From NCBI GenBank assembly GCA_018398805.1, contig JAGFBZ010000865.1, positions 806,001 through 870,000 of the forward strand: a DNA stretch of 64,000 nucleotides, given 5' to 3'. This DNA is from Hirundichthys speculiger. Its lineage: Eukaryota; Chordata; Actinopteri; Beloniformes; Exocoetidae. Position numbers and translations under genes: made by a program. How positions within the stretch are numbered: the first letter of the stretch is position 1; the number at the start of each line of letters is the position of its first letter. The notes beneath the pieces were generated by a model, which did no database searches, was not told the origin of the DNA, and saw nothing but the letters and a program-made list of their open reading frames with translations. Below, one piece after another: positions 27,201-41,400 of this stretch.

Positions 27201-30200
27201 CTTGAGTTCATGCATGGAACTGTTTCACTGTTCATTATGCCTTTCTTTAAATAAAAGGGTACAAAAGCATGATGAAAAAAAGGGAAAAATACTACATTAA
27301 CTACTGGTTTAAAAACTTTTTTTCTTCCCCCCACCTTAAGGGTAAAGAAAAGCGGGGGCTTTATTACTTGGAACAGTCTGGGACAGCCAAACGTCAACGG
27401 CCGGTTGGCAATGACCCGCAGTCTTGGAGACTTTGACCTGAAGAAGATGGGAGTCATCGCTGAGCCTGAGACCAAAACAATACTGGTATGTTTAGAAGTG
27501 AAGCATGTTGCTCGATAATAATTTAAACTGACATTTAAGAGCAAAACCAGGTCTTATTACTTCTCTTTTTAGAACATATTTTTAGTCATGTGTATGTTTA
27601 AATGATGAAATTTCCATTTGGGGGTTAAAAAAGTGCTATTCAATAGAATTAAAATCTCCAGTTGTACAGGCAAAACAAATAATCCTCTTTCATTTCTAAG
27701 GTTATGAATATAAAAATAAATATAATAAATAAAATAAATATGTTCTGGCTCATGCCAGATGTGACAGTTATGCACATGAAACCTCAGATGAATCAAAACG
27801 TAAGGGGGAGCCAAAATAAGCTGCAGTAACTTCAAGTAATGACATTATCATTCTCTTAAATAGTTGTGGTGGAATTTGTCCATGCATTCTTCACAACATT
27901 GCTTAATTGAGTTTCCAGCCATTTGTTTGTGCACAGCTCTGTTAAAGTCCCACGGCACCATCTCAGTTTCAACATCTGGACTTTTGGGCTACTGCAGCTC
28001 CTTGAATATTTTATTTTTTTTAGCCATTCTGTAGATGTAGATTTGTTAGGGTGCTTGTTATCACTGACCAAAAGTATTTTACAACAGGACAATCTTCAGC
28101 CATCAGATGGCCACAGTTTTGACTCCAGCTTACTTTGGTATACACATGAGCTCATGTACAGCCTAATGACTTAAAGTCTCCGGACTCTGTGGCTGCCAAG
28201 TAAGCCCAGATCATCATCCCTCCGCCACTGTGCTTGGCAGTTACTATGAGATGTGTGCTAATATGCCAATAATAAAAAAATATATATATATATATTTATT
28301 TATTTGGGCCACAATATATGATGCTATGCATTATTGGCACACATCTCCACATTTGTCTTATTTGTCTAAAGGACATTGTTCCAGTAGTCTAGTGGCTTGG
28401 TCAGATGCAACTTTGCAAAGCTAAGCAAATGCATGGAATGCATGTGAAATGATGGAATGTCTGCTCCTGGGACAGCTGTCTGGAATGATTTCCACCTCTG
28501 AATTTTTTTCTCGCTATGGAACGATGAATTCTTAATTGTGTGGAAATGGTCTTGTAACTCTTTCCAGACTGATGAGAAGCCACAGTTGCTTCTCTAGAAT
28601 CATGGTGATGTCTTTTCATGCTGCTATTGTGTTGACAACATCTAAATGCTCCAGATCAGCAAGCTAACAAAATTACTGCTTTTATAGAGCTGATGACATT
28701 TTACTGACGATTAGTTAAATCAGGTGCATCCAGCTGCTACTTACCCTCTTACAGTAACTCCCATCAGCTGCAAGGAAATCTTTTGTTTTTTTTTCCACAT
28801 GCTACTTTCATCATTTTGGTCTATTTATTTTTTGTTAAACAAGTAATGGCAAGTTGTTTCATGTAGCATGTTCATCTCTGGTTGCACTGACCTAATTTTT
28901 AAGACCTCGTAAGAACCAGATTTCCTTTTCTTAATTGATTTTGTGATTTTATTTTATTTTTAAAACTCTTAGAGCAGCCATTCCCAAACTTCAGAATACC
29001 AAGGCCCAATTTGAAATATGAAAAATCTTCGAGGCCCACTGAAACCTTTAATCACAACTGTGATCAACATACAGGACTAGGAACCATGTTCTGACATTAA
29101 TGTAAGGGGTCAACAAATAAGGTGACACTTGTCATATTAAGATAAGGTGACAGTAGAATAACACTTAACTGGTTTGTTTTGTTACTTCTTAATGTTTTTT
29201 AATCATGCCATGAATAGTTTACAGTAATTAAAAACATATTTTAAAAAGTTCGAGGATTTAAAACATTTGTTTAATTTTAATAACCTCTCACAACCCACCT
29301 GCAGTACCGCAATGGCCCACCAGGAGGGTGCGGCCCACACTTTGGGAATCACTGCCTTAAGAGGGTTTTTCACATTACTAAATATAAAAAGTGAGCAGTG
29401 TTTATTTTTCATCTCATTTCTGTGCACTCTGTTCACTATTATTAGGTGAAAGTTGGCTGTGAATAGTGCTAGGTATCTACTTTATACATATGAAGACTAT
29501 GTTATTGTATCTACAGTATTACAATGATACCGTTAATTACCAGCAATGCAAATTATCACATCTCTATTAGGGCACAGCCTCATAGGTCTTAAATTTAACT
29601 GGTTTGAGTTTGCAATAAGCCAGTTTCCCATCTAAAGTTATGTCTGCCTTCTTATGAAGTCCTTTGACAAACTCTTGCTTCAAAATCTTTGAGAAGTTGT
29701 TTTGTTCTTTCCTTAGTTACATCACGTCCATGACTCATTTCTGGCACTAACCACAGATGGGATTAACTTCATTATGAATAGCCAAGAGATCTGCAACGTT
29801 ATCAGCCAGTGCCATGATCCCAAAGAGGCAGCCCAGAGAATATCTGACCAGGTAAAATGACTCTGCTTTACTTTAAATATGTAACCTGACAGAGAAACCT
29901 CAATGTTGATGAGAAAGTGGCGGGAATCTAATGGATTCAAAATGCGTAAATTCAACAAATAGTGAATCATCTTAAAATAATCCATATTTACATTAGTCAG
30001 TAGTATTGTCTCGTAATCACATGTACTTGTAATGTACAGTATATGTACAATATTTGCCTTTATAACCATACCTTTGTTCACCACTGGGGGAGTAGCACAC
30101 CAATACAACAAAAAGTACCATTTCTCAAAGGTGATATACTGAATACTGTAGTTACACATCCAGAGCAACAATGGTGTTTTTTCTTCAATACCACAGAATG

Positions 30201-30584
30201 TTGTACCAACAGATTTTAATAACTTGCTCTTTAGCTTCTATATTCACCCAGTAGCTTTGAATCACTATATCCAAACATTAAAAATAATAGTAATAATTAT
30301 CGGTTCATTTCCAATATACATTGTGAATCCAACGATACAGGGATGTATTGATGATGCTCACATTTGCAAAACAGATTACTTTTTCTCAGCCATTACCACA
30401 TCGTTTGTACATGTGATGACAGTCTTTGTGCTGTGCTTCTCTTCTCTCCAAGGCTCTTCATTATGGTTCAGAGGACAACAGCACAATCATCGTGGTGCCG
30501 TTTGGTGCTTGGGGTAAAAACAGGAGTTCAGACACAAGTTTCTCCTTCAGCAGAAGTTTTGTGTCCAGTGGCCGCTGGGCCTAG
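24299..30584 (+). CDS. ppm1k: PPM1K, mitochondrial PP2C-type phosphatase of the branched-chain ketoacid dehydrogenase complex
   Basis: PPM1K dephosphorylates and so activates the branched-chain alpha-ketoacid dehydrogenase E1 subunit in the mitochondrial matrix, promoting leucine, isoleucine and valine breakdown. Six coding exons join in phase: 24299-24768, 24894-24994, 26841-27006, 27341-27485, 29717-29851 and 30453-30584, giving 382 aa (human 372). The start ATG 24299 opens [14 protein letters not shown], an Arg-rich, acid-free presequence as for a matrix protein. PP2C motifs are intact: RKENEDRF (Asp119), FAVFDGHGG (metal-binding Asp137-Gly138), [40 protein letters not shown] and EDNST. 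The stop TAG is at 30582-30584 after SSGRWA, as in vertebrate PPM1K. In-frame sequence upstream reaches only a TTG, so 24299 is the start. Nothing is broken. Confidence 0.97.
24995..26840. other. ppm1k intron 3
   Basis: It holds poly-A/T runs (25762-25805), a short TG repeat near 25866 and a poly-T followed by a G-rich run at 26411-26458. No transposon class was recognised with confidence. Confidence 0.4.
26436..26458 (+). repeat. G-rich run with G-quadruplex pattern
   Basis: Runs of 7, 6, 3 and 3 G, separated by 1-2 bases, follow a long poly-T tract in ppm1k intron 3. This fits the usual G3+ four-run quadruplex pattern. Confidence 0.7.
27840..28960 (-). mobile_element. internally deleted Tc1-like element, antisense
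   Basis: On the minus strand, 28619 downwards encodes an N-terminal Tc1 peptide with [19 protein letters not shown]. The TGGAACAATGTCC-type DDE-region start and the CATACCAACTGT region are represented antisense near 28200-28380. Other pieces correspond to the C-terminal half (ATCTTCAGCCATCAGATGG region). Middle parts are missing, so it is a dead copy in ppm1k intron 5. Confidence 0.65.
28975..29354. mobile_element. 380-bp hAT MITE
   Basis: Ends CAGCCATTCCCAAACTT and (right end, complement) CAGTGATTCCCAAAGTGTG form imperfect inverted repeats beginning CAG. Further in, GGCCCA motifs occur at both ends. The flanks TCTTAGAG and CCTTAAGA are similar but decayed. There is no coding capacity. It lies in ppm1k intron 5. 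Confidence 0.7.
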
Positions 30585-32420
30585 CTGGCAGGATGTTGGA
30601 TTAAAAGGTGAGGTCTTTTGGACCCAATCAGTGTGTGCAATATATTTGGTACCCTTGAATGAACAGTGATACCTAATGGTAAGAACATGTTATAACAGCG
30701 GGACATTTATCAACCTCTGTGAAGCTGGAGGGAGTAAAAAGTCTTTTCTACTTCCAAGCTAATGACCTCATAGGTGTTAAAGGCCAGGAAGTATTTGAAT
30801 GGCAGATAAGAATTTGCAAAGACATGCAAGCTTTTGCAGATAAATGGCTTGCCTTTACAGTCGCTAAGATTTTAGGACTTGCATTCCTGACTGTTTGCCA
30901 TTCAGATATCTTTTAGCAACTCTTAGTGCCCAACTTTGAACTTCTTTAGAATTATTGTCAAGGTTATGTCAGATTGTTCAAGTTGGTGTAACTTGTCCAG
31001 ATATAGCTTTAAAAAAAAGTGGGGGGGGGGGGGGGGGGTTGTTTTTAGAAACCTCAATGCTAAAGTGACTATATGCAAGGAAGAAAATAAGAAAAATAAA
31101 GCACTTGAGCATCAGTCTTTGATAATCATTGGAATTAATTCTGACCTTTATGAGTATATCAGTTATATAAGACAAAAACTATGAGGAAGAACTCTATAAA
31201 ATAAAATAAGTCACTAAGTGAATCTCACTGCTAACGCTAGTTCTGTTGTGTCAACGCATCTCTTCGTAGAAGAGTCAACTTTATAAACGTATCTCTGACG
31301 TCCCCATGAACATCTAAACATCTGAAACCCTAACTTTTTGTCTTTTTGTAAAAATTATTACCAAAGCAGAAATGGGAAAACATTAAAGGCCTCTTGCACA
31401 ATTTTCAAGATTTGGGAAAAATGTTGATCTTTTGAATAAAGTTGTTCATGCAAATGGCATTTAAGTGGCTTAGTTGGCCATTTGTAATTGCTAGATGTGT
31501 CCTGCAGTTTACACAGTTCTCTAGTTTGTGTGAGTGTTAATATCTTTACTGATCTGAAAGATATCTTGTTAGTGCTCAAAGAAGTGTTCAGTGTACAACA
31601 ATGTACAATACGAGTATATTTTGTAAATAGTTGTATTTATGTACTTCTGTAAAATTGATATTCTATTATATTTGTATAATATCTTAGTTAAATCCCTCAC
31701 ATCTGAATATTATACACATGCAGGTTCTTGGCACCTTTGCATAGTGGGTTGTGTTGTGAAAAGCTACATTGTTTTGATTATTAACTTGTCTTTGTAATTA
31801 TTCCTTTCTACCGTCTTTGTTACTTTGACAAAACATAGCACACGTAATGCATCACTACAGTTTTTTTTTTTGTTTTTTTTTAAAGCCGTCAGACCTTTAC
31901 GACAGTGTGAATGTTTGATTATAGGATTAAAAAATACAACTCTGTAAGGCATAGTGGTAATAAAGCTGTATAACCTATCCTGGCTGACCACTTTCCTCTC
32001 TAAGGCAGACTTGAACCATTTGATGGACTGTCGAGTTTTGTTTTGTTTTTTAGTTTTCATGAGCAGGTGTTTTGTGGTAAATGCTGGGCAAATGCAACAC
32101 TTTGTATTTATCTGCATTGATTTGCCTGTGACAGTTGAAAATGTCATTTGTGAATATGATTTGCTCACTGATTTTAATATGAGGATAGTTTTTATGCCTG
32201 ACACTCGCTCTCACACCAACCTCATCTGTTTCAGGTGTCTGTTACTGTGTGCTCTATATTTCCCTGCTCTCGTCTCAATATTCTCTCTGCAACTAAATCT
32301 GTCCCTGGAACTTAAATGTGACTGTATCAACAGCGCTGCTTGTACTGTGGATTTGTTTTTCTATTTTTGGTCTAAGTTGTCATAACCTCAGTTAAATAAA
32401 ATGCACTAAAAGTTGTTTGC
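30585..32420 (+). other. ppm1k: ppm1k 3' untranslated region
   Basis: No coding potential with family motifs follows the stop. AATAAA signals lie at 31095-31100, 31959-31964 and 32395-32400. The last, followed by GT/T-rich sequence, is a good distal end. An 18-G run is at 31021-31038. The true extent would need transcript data. Confidence 0.5.
31021..31038 (+). repeat. uninterrupted 18-G homopolymer
   Basis: The run follows A8 and G-T in the presumed ppm1k 3' UTR. Such a run is prone to length error in sequencing and could form quadruplex structure in the mRNA. Confidence 0.9.
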
Positions 32421-34180
32421 TGTGGTTGGGTTACTGTGTTGTAATAACAACTTAAAGGTTTTTTTTTTTTTTTTTAAGCTATTTGAAGGAAACAAAAAAT
32501 TTAGATTCCCCCCCTTTTTTTTTTCTAAAAAAAAAAAAGCTCCTTATTTTTATTTTTAGATTTTTTTTTTTTTAACAATATGTGAACATATCACTGGTCC
32601 AGTTTATTAGCCAGCTACCTTTCTGAAGTTCTCAGACAGCCAAAGTTGTAAATTAAAGGCTGTTTGCACCAAAAGACAGATGTAAAAAAAAAAAAAAAGA
32701 CAAAAGACCTTTCTTACAACAGCTGGTTAAATTCAAAGTAAGGTTAGCTTTCTTAACTTGGCTTCAGTTATCGTGTCTTAATTTACAAGCACTGGTTGTT
32801 TTAATAGTGTGTTTCTCTCTGAGACAACAGCCAGTTCAAACTTAGTACAGCACATGACTCTCAGCCTTCCCGCCTTGAGTGTTTTTACGCTTTTCAGGAG
32901 AATGAGTAATGGCGTCCTTATCCTCAGGATGAGTGATCTTAAAAAAAAAAAAAAAAAAACTTCTGCAATCAGAAGGTTGTAATGTTAAATGAAATTTGCT
33001 CTGCGGCATGTTTATAATTTTTGTTTTTCCAAGATTAAACAGCTGAGTGATTGTTGTTGAAGAGTGGTGATGCCATCATTTCTGCCCTGGTAAATGGGTT
33101 GTTGAAAACCTCGGGCCACTGGGAGGCATTGTTCATTCACTTTGACGGAGGCAGACTGAACTGACGTTCCTCTATCACAAAAAAAGAGTTTTTCTCTATA
33201 GTGCTGGCAGTCATGGCAAGCCTTGTGATTTAAGCACCAAATGCCTACCGTAGTCTTATTTAACACTTTTATCATTATTGTCATTTATTATTATTTTCGC
33301 TATTATTATTTATCAGCAAACCCCTCAGAAGTTGTATTGACCACAAGTCGAATTCAGTGGCCATCACCTAAAAGGGTCAGGAACAGGACAAAAGTGAAGT
33401 ACCCAGATGTGTTGTTCTCATCTGATAGAATAGAATATTCCTTTATTAGCTGGATGGACTAATGTCGCTTCAAAAATAGTTTGTGTGCATTACATGTACA
33501 TTTTAAAGGCTCAAACTTCTACACCTCTGCATCAGTCTGTGTTTTTCAGACGCTCACATCCACTGATGCCCTTGAGGTTTCCAGTTACACTATAATGGGC
33601 ATGTAAATGGGCACATATTCACACACATTTACATAATGAAAGGTTTAAACTAGATTTATTGAACTTTGGTGATCTTGTTTGACAGAAGGCATACAGCAGT
33701 TAAAATGTATCACTGTATGAGATACTGTACGTATGTATCTCTAAATACTGGAAGCCTACAACAGCCATGGCTGCTGTCATTCATATTCTGAAATCAGAAG
33801 TTAATTACTTTTGTCATCTCAAGATGCAAATTGTGTCATGACATTTGTGTCGACCAAGTCCCACTTCTTTGATTCAGCCAGCAGCTGCTCAAATAAATGT
33901 AGAGATTGGTGTTATGACAGCAAAATTAGATTTCTAACTGCCTGGCAAGCAGATTAAGTACCTTTCTGAAATCTAATACTTTACTTTGTTTTTGCACTGT
34001 AACCACCCTGATGCCAGCGCAACTTTTAACCAACTGATAAATCCTGTGACAACTGTAAAATATGCAGAATGGGCATTTGGCAAAGGCTCCGGGAACACTC
34101 CCACCTCCACACCACACTCACTGATTTGCTCCCAGTTTGTGTCTCCATTCATGTCTCCCTCTATATTAATTTGATTCATT
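32421..34180. other. ppm1k-abcg2 spacer
   Basis: Contains several A or T homopolymers (32460-32575, 32684-32699, 32941-32959) and AT-rich sequence with ATT-rich stretches near 33280-33310. No gene or clear transposon was recognised. Confidence 0.45.
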
Positions 34181-34433
34181 CACTTGGAAAGTGAGCTCTG
34201 CAGAGGACGGAGCGCTGGCGGAGCAAAACCCTTTACCCTTCCAACACTGAGGTGCTTCATCCCTGGTGACTCTGTCCACCTTCGGTACGGTGAGGACTAT
34301 CCCACGTTACATGTGTGTATGTCTGCAACACGAATCAATGTCCTTTTTGCTCGTTTGCGGCAGGAAAAGGATACAGAGACGTACTGTGTAATCACACATC
34401 ATCCTGAGCCTGACCAAGAATCAGTGAGTAACT
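34181..34433 (+). promoter_or_regulatory. abcg2: candidate noncoding exon 1 region of abcg2
   Basis: The abcg2 ATG exon has an acceptor (ATGTAG, exon from 35375), so a noncoding exon must lie upstream. A consensus donor, GTGAGT, follows TCA at 34433, and sequence before it is less AT-rich than the surroundings. This is only a position-based guess. Confidence 0.25.
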
Positions 34434-35439
34434 GAATGACTGATTTAAGGGAGAATCCTTCAGTTTTGTTTTGCTTGTTGCCTTCTTTGCTGATGGAGTT
34501 GGATAATAAGGGGCCACTTTGTGTTGCGCATTTATTTAAAAAGATAGTTTCGTATTGGATTCCCGCATGAAGAAAACTGAACTGAACTAAGGAAAAGCTG
34601 GGAGTGAAAAGTTTGAGTTGGATTGATTATTGAGGCTCTAGGACTCACTGTTCTTCCTTTCAATGGGAGAGCATTATTACGATGACATTTGTGGTCACTT
34701 ATATTCTTTGGTTTAAATCTATATTCAACATATGCACCCTTTGTTGACATTTTTAAAGTGTTTGATTTAAAAGTGGGACGAATGGACAAGTGCTATCAAC
34801 TGTCTTACATTTCAGTCTTTCACATTTCTTTCAGCTTTTATCGTGTTTCACCTGAGGGAAAAAATAACAGGTCAAAAGGTCACAGTCCAGTTTATGGCAA
34901 CTACAGACTAATGGTGAAAAATAAGATTTCTAACATGGGTGCTTTGTACTTTGGTCAAATATGATTTTTTTTTTTGTGCCTTCTTTTTGCATCCTTAAAG
35001 GTTTGAACTAAAAGTCAGAAATCATCCGTTTTTCCACAAAAGACAGAAATGTTCATCATTGCGTACTCAGCTTACATCCACACTACTAACGCTATTAAAC
35101 TTTACAAGGAGGAAATTTTCCTTGTAGGAAATTTTTTTAAGTATTTGTCCTGTTGACAATGATGTCCATATTTCCTCCATCACTGTCACGTATGTAGAGC
35201 ATGGTATCTGCATATACTAACCATTCCTCTGCTTCATGTATCATTTCATAAAAGTATAGTTATTTTTTATGATTTATCACTTTTTGTTTTGGTGGTCAGC
35301 GATTTAGGCTTAATTGCACCATATGAAACTTATATAATCCTATAACTGATATTCTGCTTTGTATTTTTATGTAGGGAATCAGTTAAAATATCAGTTCACT
35401 GATGCTTTTAATCCCAAAAGGCTGCTGCTGAATAAAGCG

Positions 35440-38400
35440 ATGGAGCAAGTCAGTCACATCAACATTGCAATGATTGAAGACGTGGGAACCAACGGGACGT
35501 CCAGGTCAAAGGCCGGTGCGTCTGCGGAGTGGAACGGAGAGCCGTGTGGCTCCACTGTTAGCTTCCACGACATCCAGTACAAAGTAGACCAGAAGAGTGG
35601 CTTTCTCAGCAGACAGAGTACAGGTCCCAGGCAAATACTGCTGGATCTCAAGTGAGTTTTAAAATGCGGACGTTGTCTTAATGTGTTTTCTTTCATTTCT
35701 TTATCGTTGTGATTTGTATGTTTCTCCTCAAGTTGCCATCAGCCATTCTTTTTCTCATCACTTGCACACTAAAGTGCATCCATTTTTAATGGAAATGTCA
35801 AAGAAGAGCACTTCAGGTATTACTGATATTTGTTTATTTATTAATAGTATTTTTGGTCTAATGGTCTGTTGCTGTGGCTCAACAGCAGGCCTAAAATATT
35901 TCTATCAAAAATCCTTTGTGATGTACTGACCTCAGCACACACTTCTGACCTCTAAGATTTTTAACATAACTTTCAGAAAACCATTGTAATAAATATATAT
36001 TCTAACTCCCTTTTCACTTCGGGAGAACTTGACCCGACAGGAGGACTGTCGTTTTCCTGTCCAGTTTGCAGTTTGTGATTGCGTCTTTGCACAAGGCATA
36101 AAAATAGTGAACAGATTCTTACAATGGGTTCCTCTCAGAGGGTATTAAGTGTTGCTGACATTTCCCATGGAAGAATGAATCATTTCACACAACTGCAGGA
36201 GACTTTATCTGCCACACTGTTAATTATATGACATTAAGCATGGGTTCTTGCATATAATCTCTCTGAAGAGCTGAAGAGAAGTCTGCCAGGAAAACGAATT
36301 AAACAGAGTCACGTGATCCATCCTTAGTCTTTTATTCAGTCCTTTATTTAGATTGTGTTTCTGATTTTCAACAGATTTGCTTCTTAGTTTTCCTCCTTGG
36401 ATTTGTATATGATTCTGCAAGCTTTTTCTCAGCACCTTTCATGAAATGTTTGTGGAAAAAAATGCAACATTATTATTGAAACATAGTGAAAATAATAGTG
36501 AAATTAGATAAATATGATTTAATACAATTTAATCTGAAGTTTCAGGACATATCCAAGAATCATCATTCCCTTTTGGTTCTTGCCCTTCATTTTTGTGTCA
36601 TAAAGCTGATACATTAAAGTATAAAGACCATTTTTACTGATCTCTTTGTTATTGTTGTGCCGTAAAGCTGCACAAAGCAACTCTGGTTGTTTGAAATGTT
36701 CCTCATGAGTAAATTTGATTTGACTTCACTGACTTAAAAAGAGAACAATGCATTTACTTCTAGGCTCTATGTAAAATGAATGTGACCAGAAAAACACTAA
36801 AAGCCTGATAATAAACAGGTGCATGCTCCAGAGGAGTGAATATCATAAATCAAGCAAAAGACTTCAGAGGATGACCTGCAAAGAGATTAAGGTTGGGAGT
36901 TGCAACTTTGGAGGACTGACCTGCCGTCTGTGGACATGCTGGAGCTTTCTGGAGCTCTTTTGTTCATCCAGTCGCTGTGTAGTCTGAACCTAAGTGCAAA
37001 ACAGAACTTTGCACGAAGTAGATGTTTTCGCTGGACATCATAGACCCGATGGATCACACCAAGAAGGGGGTCACACAGGAAAGTGGAACAGACAAAAATA
37101 TTTTTAACTGTAGCTGTAAAAGGGGGACGTGAAGAAAGTCGGGGTTGTTCAGGGTGGGAGCTGGACTCCATCGGGGCTGCCCATATCTGTTTGTAACTCT
37201 TACGGGCAGTGCACAGCCAACTGGCAGAGGGGAATCCGGTCTAGCGGCCTCAGGATCACATTTAGTCTTGCTGGTCTCTTCAATCTTCAATCTGTCATCA
37301 TCTTCAGTCTCTCCTCTCTATGAAGGCACGGAGATGAGAATGAACACCTCTAAATCTGACGCCGTGGTTCTCTGTTGAAAATGGCTGGAACGTCCCCTCC
37401 GGGGTACGGGTGAGGTCCAGGCTCAGATGGAGGAGTTCCAGGTCTTGTTCTTGAGGAGTGAAGTGTGAGACTGACGGGTGGATGGTTGCGGTGTCAGCTG
37501 TAATCTGTGCCAGTCTGTTGATGTAGTCTGAAGGGACTACGTATCTATGTTGGAAACACGTAGAGGTCAAGAAAATGGAAATTATAAATAGTCTCTACAG
37601 AGTCCTCTGTATTCATCTAACCTTTAAAAGTGCAGTCAGATTAATTGCATCTGGAAAGCCAGCTACGTCGGTGGGCTTCATGTTTTTTTTCTTGGCACTG
37701 TATATTTAATTGACTACTTTCACTTGTGATTGTAGTGGGATTATGAGACCTGGATTGAATGCTATTCTTGGACCAACTGGAAGTGGGAAATCTTCGTGAG
37801 TAACACTCCAGTCTAAAAAGAAATTAAAGATAGACATGATTTCCAAATCTTTTGAACCTGCTGACTATTTAATTGAGTTTTGTACAAAGACCTGTTGCAC
37901 CACAGTCGTAAACGTGATCCTGCAACAATCTGACTGAAACATGTTGCTGGGATTAAATTCAGAGTGGATATCTATTTTTCTATAAACCATAACATTTTTC
38001 AATTATAATATTTGACATTAAGCACATGACCTTCAAATTAGTTGGAAGTCATTGCATTCTGTTGTGATTTTGCACAGCATCCCACCTTGTTGGGAAATGG
38101 GACTGCATTCAATTATTGTTTTTTTATTGATTCTTTGTGTGCTTCCAAAGATTCTTGGATATATTGGCTGCAAGGAAGGATCCCATGGGTCTCTCAGGGA
38201 AGGTGCTTATTGATGGGGCCCCACAGCCTCCAAACTTCAAGTGCCTCTCTGGATATGTGGTTCAGGTAAATTAGTCAATCCCGCTAATATAAAATTAAAA
38301 TTAAAATCAAAGAAAAACTACTTTTAAGTGAAACTCCCCTTACCAATGCCTATTTGGTTGCAGAAATAAGTGGAAGCAGCATTCCTGCAAAAGACATAAT

Positions 38401-41400
38401 TCAAACCAATTTCAAAAAATGAAATTGCAAGTCCTTATTAATAGAGAGAAGCAAATATTGCAGCACATGAAATGTATGACGTGTAAAACTGACACATGAC
38501 ACATCCTCCTTTTAAAAATCTTAATGACTTACAGTGAACCCTCACACTTCGCGGTTAATGGGGGCTGTGACCCCCCCTCCCCCCACGCGAATGGTGAAAA
38601 ACCACGATGTGGAGTACGCTCTCAACTTATCGAGAAGTTCCACTTTTACGATAAAAAAAAGTTTGATTCTACCTCGTTCGGTTCCTCCGTAATCAGCAGT
38701 AGAATGTGCTGCACCATCTTTTCTCTCACTCGCAATTCCTCTGGGGGGAGCGAAACGGCGGCTTTATAAAGAGTGGCGATGCTGCCATTGGAGGATCGGA
38801 ACACTAATTACAATGTTCAAAACTGATATTTATTTTGACGCTCTGCCTAGCAACCCCAGTGACACATATTAGACCCAATTGATGTCTATAGACGTCAATG
38901 GCAGTGAATGAGTTAACTTTAAAACGGCACTAAATCACTGAAATAAGCAAGCGATATTCAGAACTTACGAACGGAAACACCAAGCGTATCAGCGTTAAAC
39001 CAGGCTTTGTCTCACAAGAGCAAGAGATGGGAGATGCGGGGACGCGTGTCAGCCAATCAGCGTACAGACAACCGATGGCAGAGTAATGCAGTCGTAGCAG
39101 CCAATCACAGGCCTCGATTTTTGTTCATTGGGGAATCCCGTATAGGCTCTTGTTGCTGTCTGAGACTCGTTCTTGATGTGATGTGTTTCGCTTCATTCTC
39201 GCGTGCTTCCTTTAAAAAATCGAGAAAAAAAAGGAAAAAAATTCAAATTTTTTTTGGATGAATATTTTTAAAACCTCCGCGATGTACTGAGGCCGCGATT
39301 GTTGAGACCGCAAACCTGTGAGGGTTTACTGTATACACATTTATAACAGCAACATCAGCAATATTGCTTGGAGATGTTCTGAATACTGTTAAATCAAATT
39401 AATATTAAAATGCTATTAAATTACAAAATGATTGACGTTCTTTCCATCACAAACAGTTTCACACAAATAAAGCAGAGAAAAGTCAAAGCAGTGGCAGTCA
39501 AACTCATGTCTTCTTTCTAGGAAGACGTGGTGATGGGTACCCTGACTGTGAGGGAGAACCTGCGTTTTTCTGCAGCACTGAGGCTCCCCAGCTCAGTGCC
39601 ACAGACCGAGAAGGAGGCTCGAGTCAGTCACCTCATTAAAGAACTTGGTCTCATCAAAGTTGCTGACTCCAAGGTAGACTAGTGACTAGTCTAGACTAGT
39701 AAATGACAAGTGTGTCCCAGGGGTGAAGATGAGAGTCAGGTGAGAGTCGGGAGAGTATAACTGATCTGTGAATAATAATTTATGTGGTCTTCCGGGTGTT
39801 TTTTTTTTTTTTAACCTTCAAAGGTGGGCACACAGATGACACGTGGAATCTCAGGCGGAGAGAGAAAAAGAACAAACATTGGCATGGAGCTGATTATTGA
39901 TCCTGCAGTTCTGTTCCTGGACGAACCGACCACAGGCCTGGACGCTGGCACTGCCAACTCTGTCCTGCTGCTGCTGAAAAGGTAATGTTTGTTTTCAGAC
40001 ACAAGCCTTGCGGTTCTTGGTTCTGTGCTTGAATTTATTTGTCAGATGTTTGTTGTCAATAACCAGTATTGCATGACACATGACTTGCAACAATAAATGT
40101 TTGTTTTGCATTAATTTGTTTAATTTCATGTTACATATACTTAAATGATGCCTTTCTTTTTCCTGCATAATCTCTTTTTAATTAACACTATTTCAGTTCT
40201 TTTACCAAAAAAAAAAAAAAAAAAAAAAAAAAACAAGCTCTGCCTTTAAGACATGAGATGGAAGTGATCCTAAAAGGAAAAGGTTTAAGGACTGATCCCT
40301 GGGGAGCTCCTGAGGAAATATCTGAATCTCAGCAAACACAAATGAAAACCCAGAGGACCCTGTCCTGTAGCTCACAATGATAACATACATTATTTGGATA
40401 GATATTGTCACCTTTGAAACTTGAAATTGAAAACAGCGCTTACATTTTACTTATATTACATTAAAGCTTAAGAGAGTTGGTTTATTGAACTGATTGACTG
40501 CTTCCTGTTTTCAGAATGGCCAGTCGTGGAAGAACTATAATTATGTCCCTCCACCAACCTCGCTACTCCATCTACAGACTTTTTGACACTCTGACCCTTT
40601 TGGTTAGTGGTAGAATGGTGTACCATGGACCAGCACCAAATGCTTTGGACTACTTTGCCAGTATTGGTGAATATATACTGTTGAAGATTATTACCACAAG
40701 ATGCATCTCTATAGTCCATTTTAGATTAGTAGTGTTCACCTTAGTATATAAATGTGGACGTGGTTATGATTTCTATTCCAGGCTACCCATGTGAGCCCCA
40801 CAACAACCCAGCTGACTTCTTTCTGGATGTTATAAATGGAAATTTCACAACCACGACCATGACCAAAATGCACGCCACTGAAGGTAAAACCATTTCTCAG
40901 CCTTGCTGGGTTTGGTTGTAGGGGACCAGAGAGGCAGGCGTAACAAACAAGTCCTTTCATTTCAACCAAAAGAAAACCAAAAAATAAAAATAGAATCTCA
41001 AAAAACAAGGATAATGGAGCCAAACCCTGAAGAATGAGACAAGAAGCAGCATTGTAAATACATGACAATGAACCATCAGGGAAGTAAAGACAGGCAGGCA
41101 TACGGGCCCGGGGGCTGACAAGACCGGAATCTGAACTATCAGAACTGGAGAGGACAAGTCAAACCGAAACCAACACACAATGTTTTACACTTTCAAAATA
41201 AGACAGGAAGTAAAGCAATTGGTTAACAAACAAAAACAGATAAGGCAGAGATAAAACCAAAGTGAGAAACAGCGTCTTAATAAGGTTAAAAAGAAAAATT
41301 GAGACGAATCTCGAATCACCCAGAAACTGAACAAAACAAACTTCCTGAAACCATATCAGCCAAACCACAAGATACACATACACATATTAAAAAAAAAACA

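Noticed and set aside
30936..31184. 82-codon plus-strand frame with a Gly run
   Set aside because: It spans the G18 run in the ppm1k 3' UTR and has no family motif.
40736..41383. Minus-strand hydrophobic frames in abcg2 intron 8
   Set aside because: They come from the A-rich plus strand, which reads as Phe/Leu on the other strand. They have no motifs or splice support.
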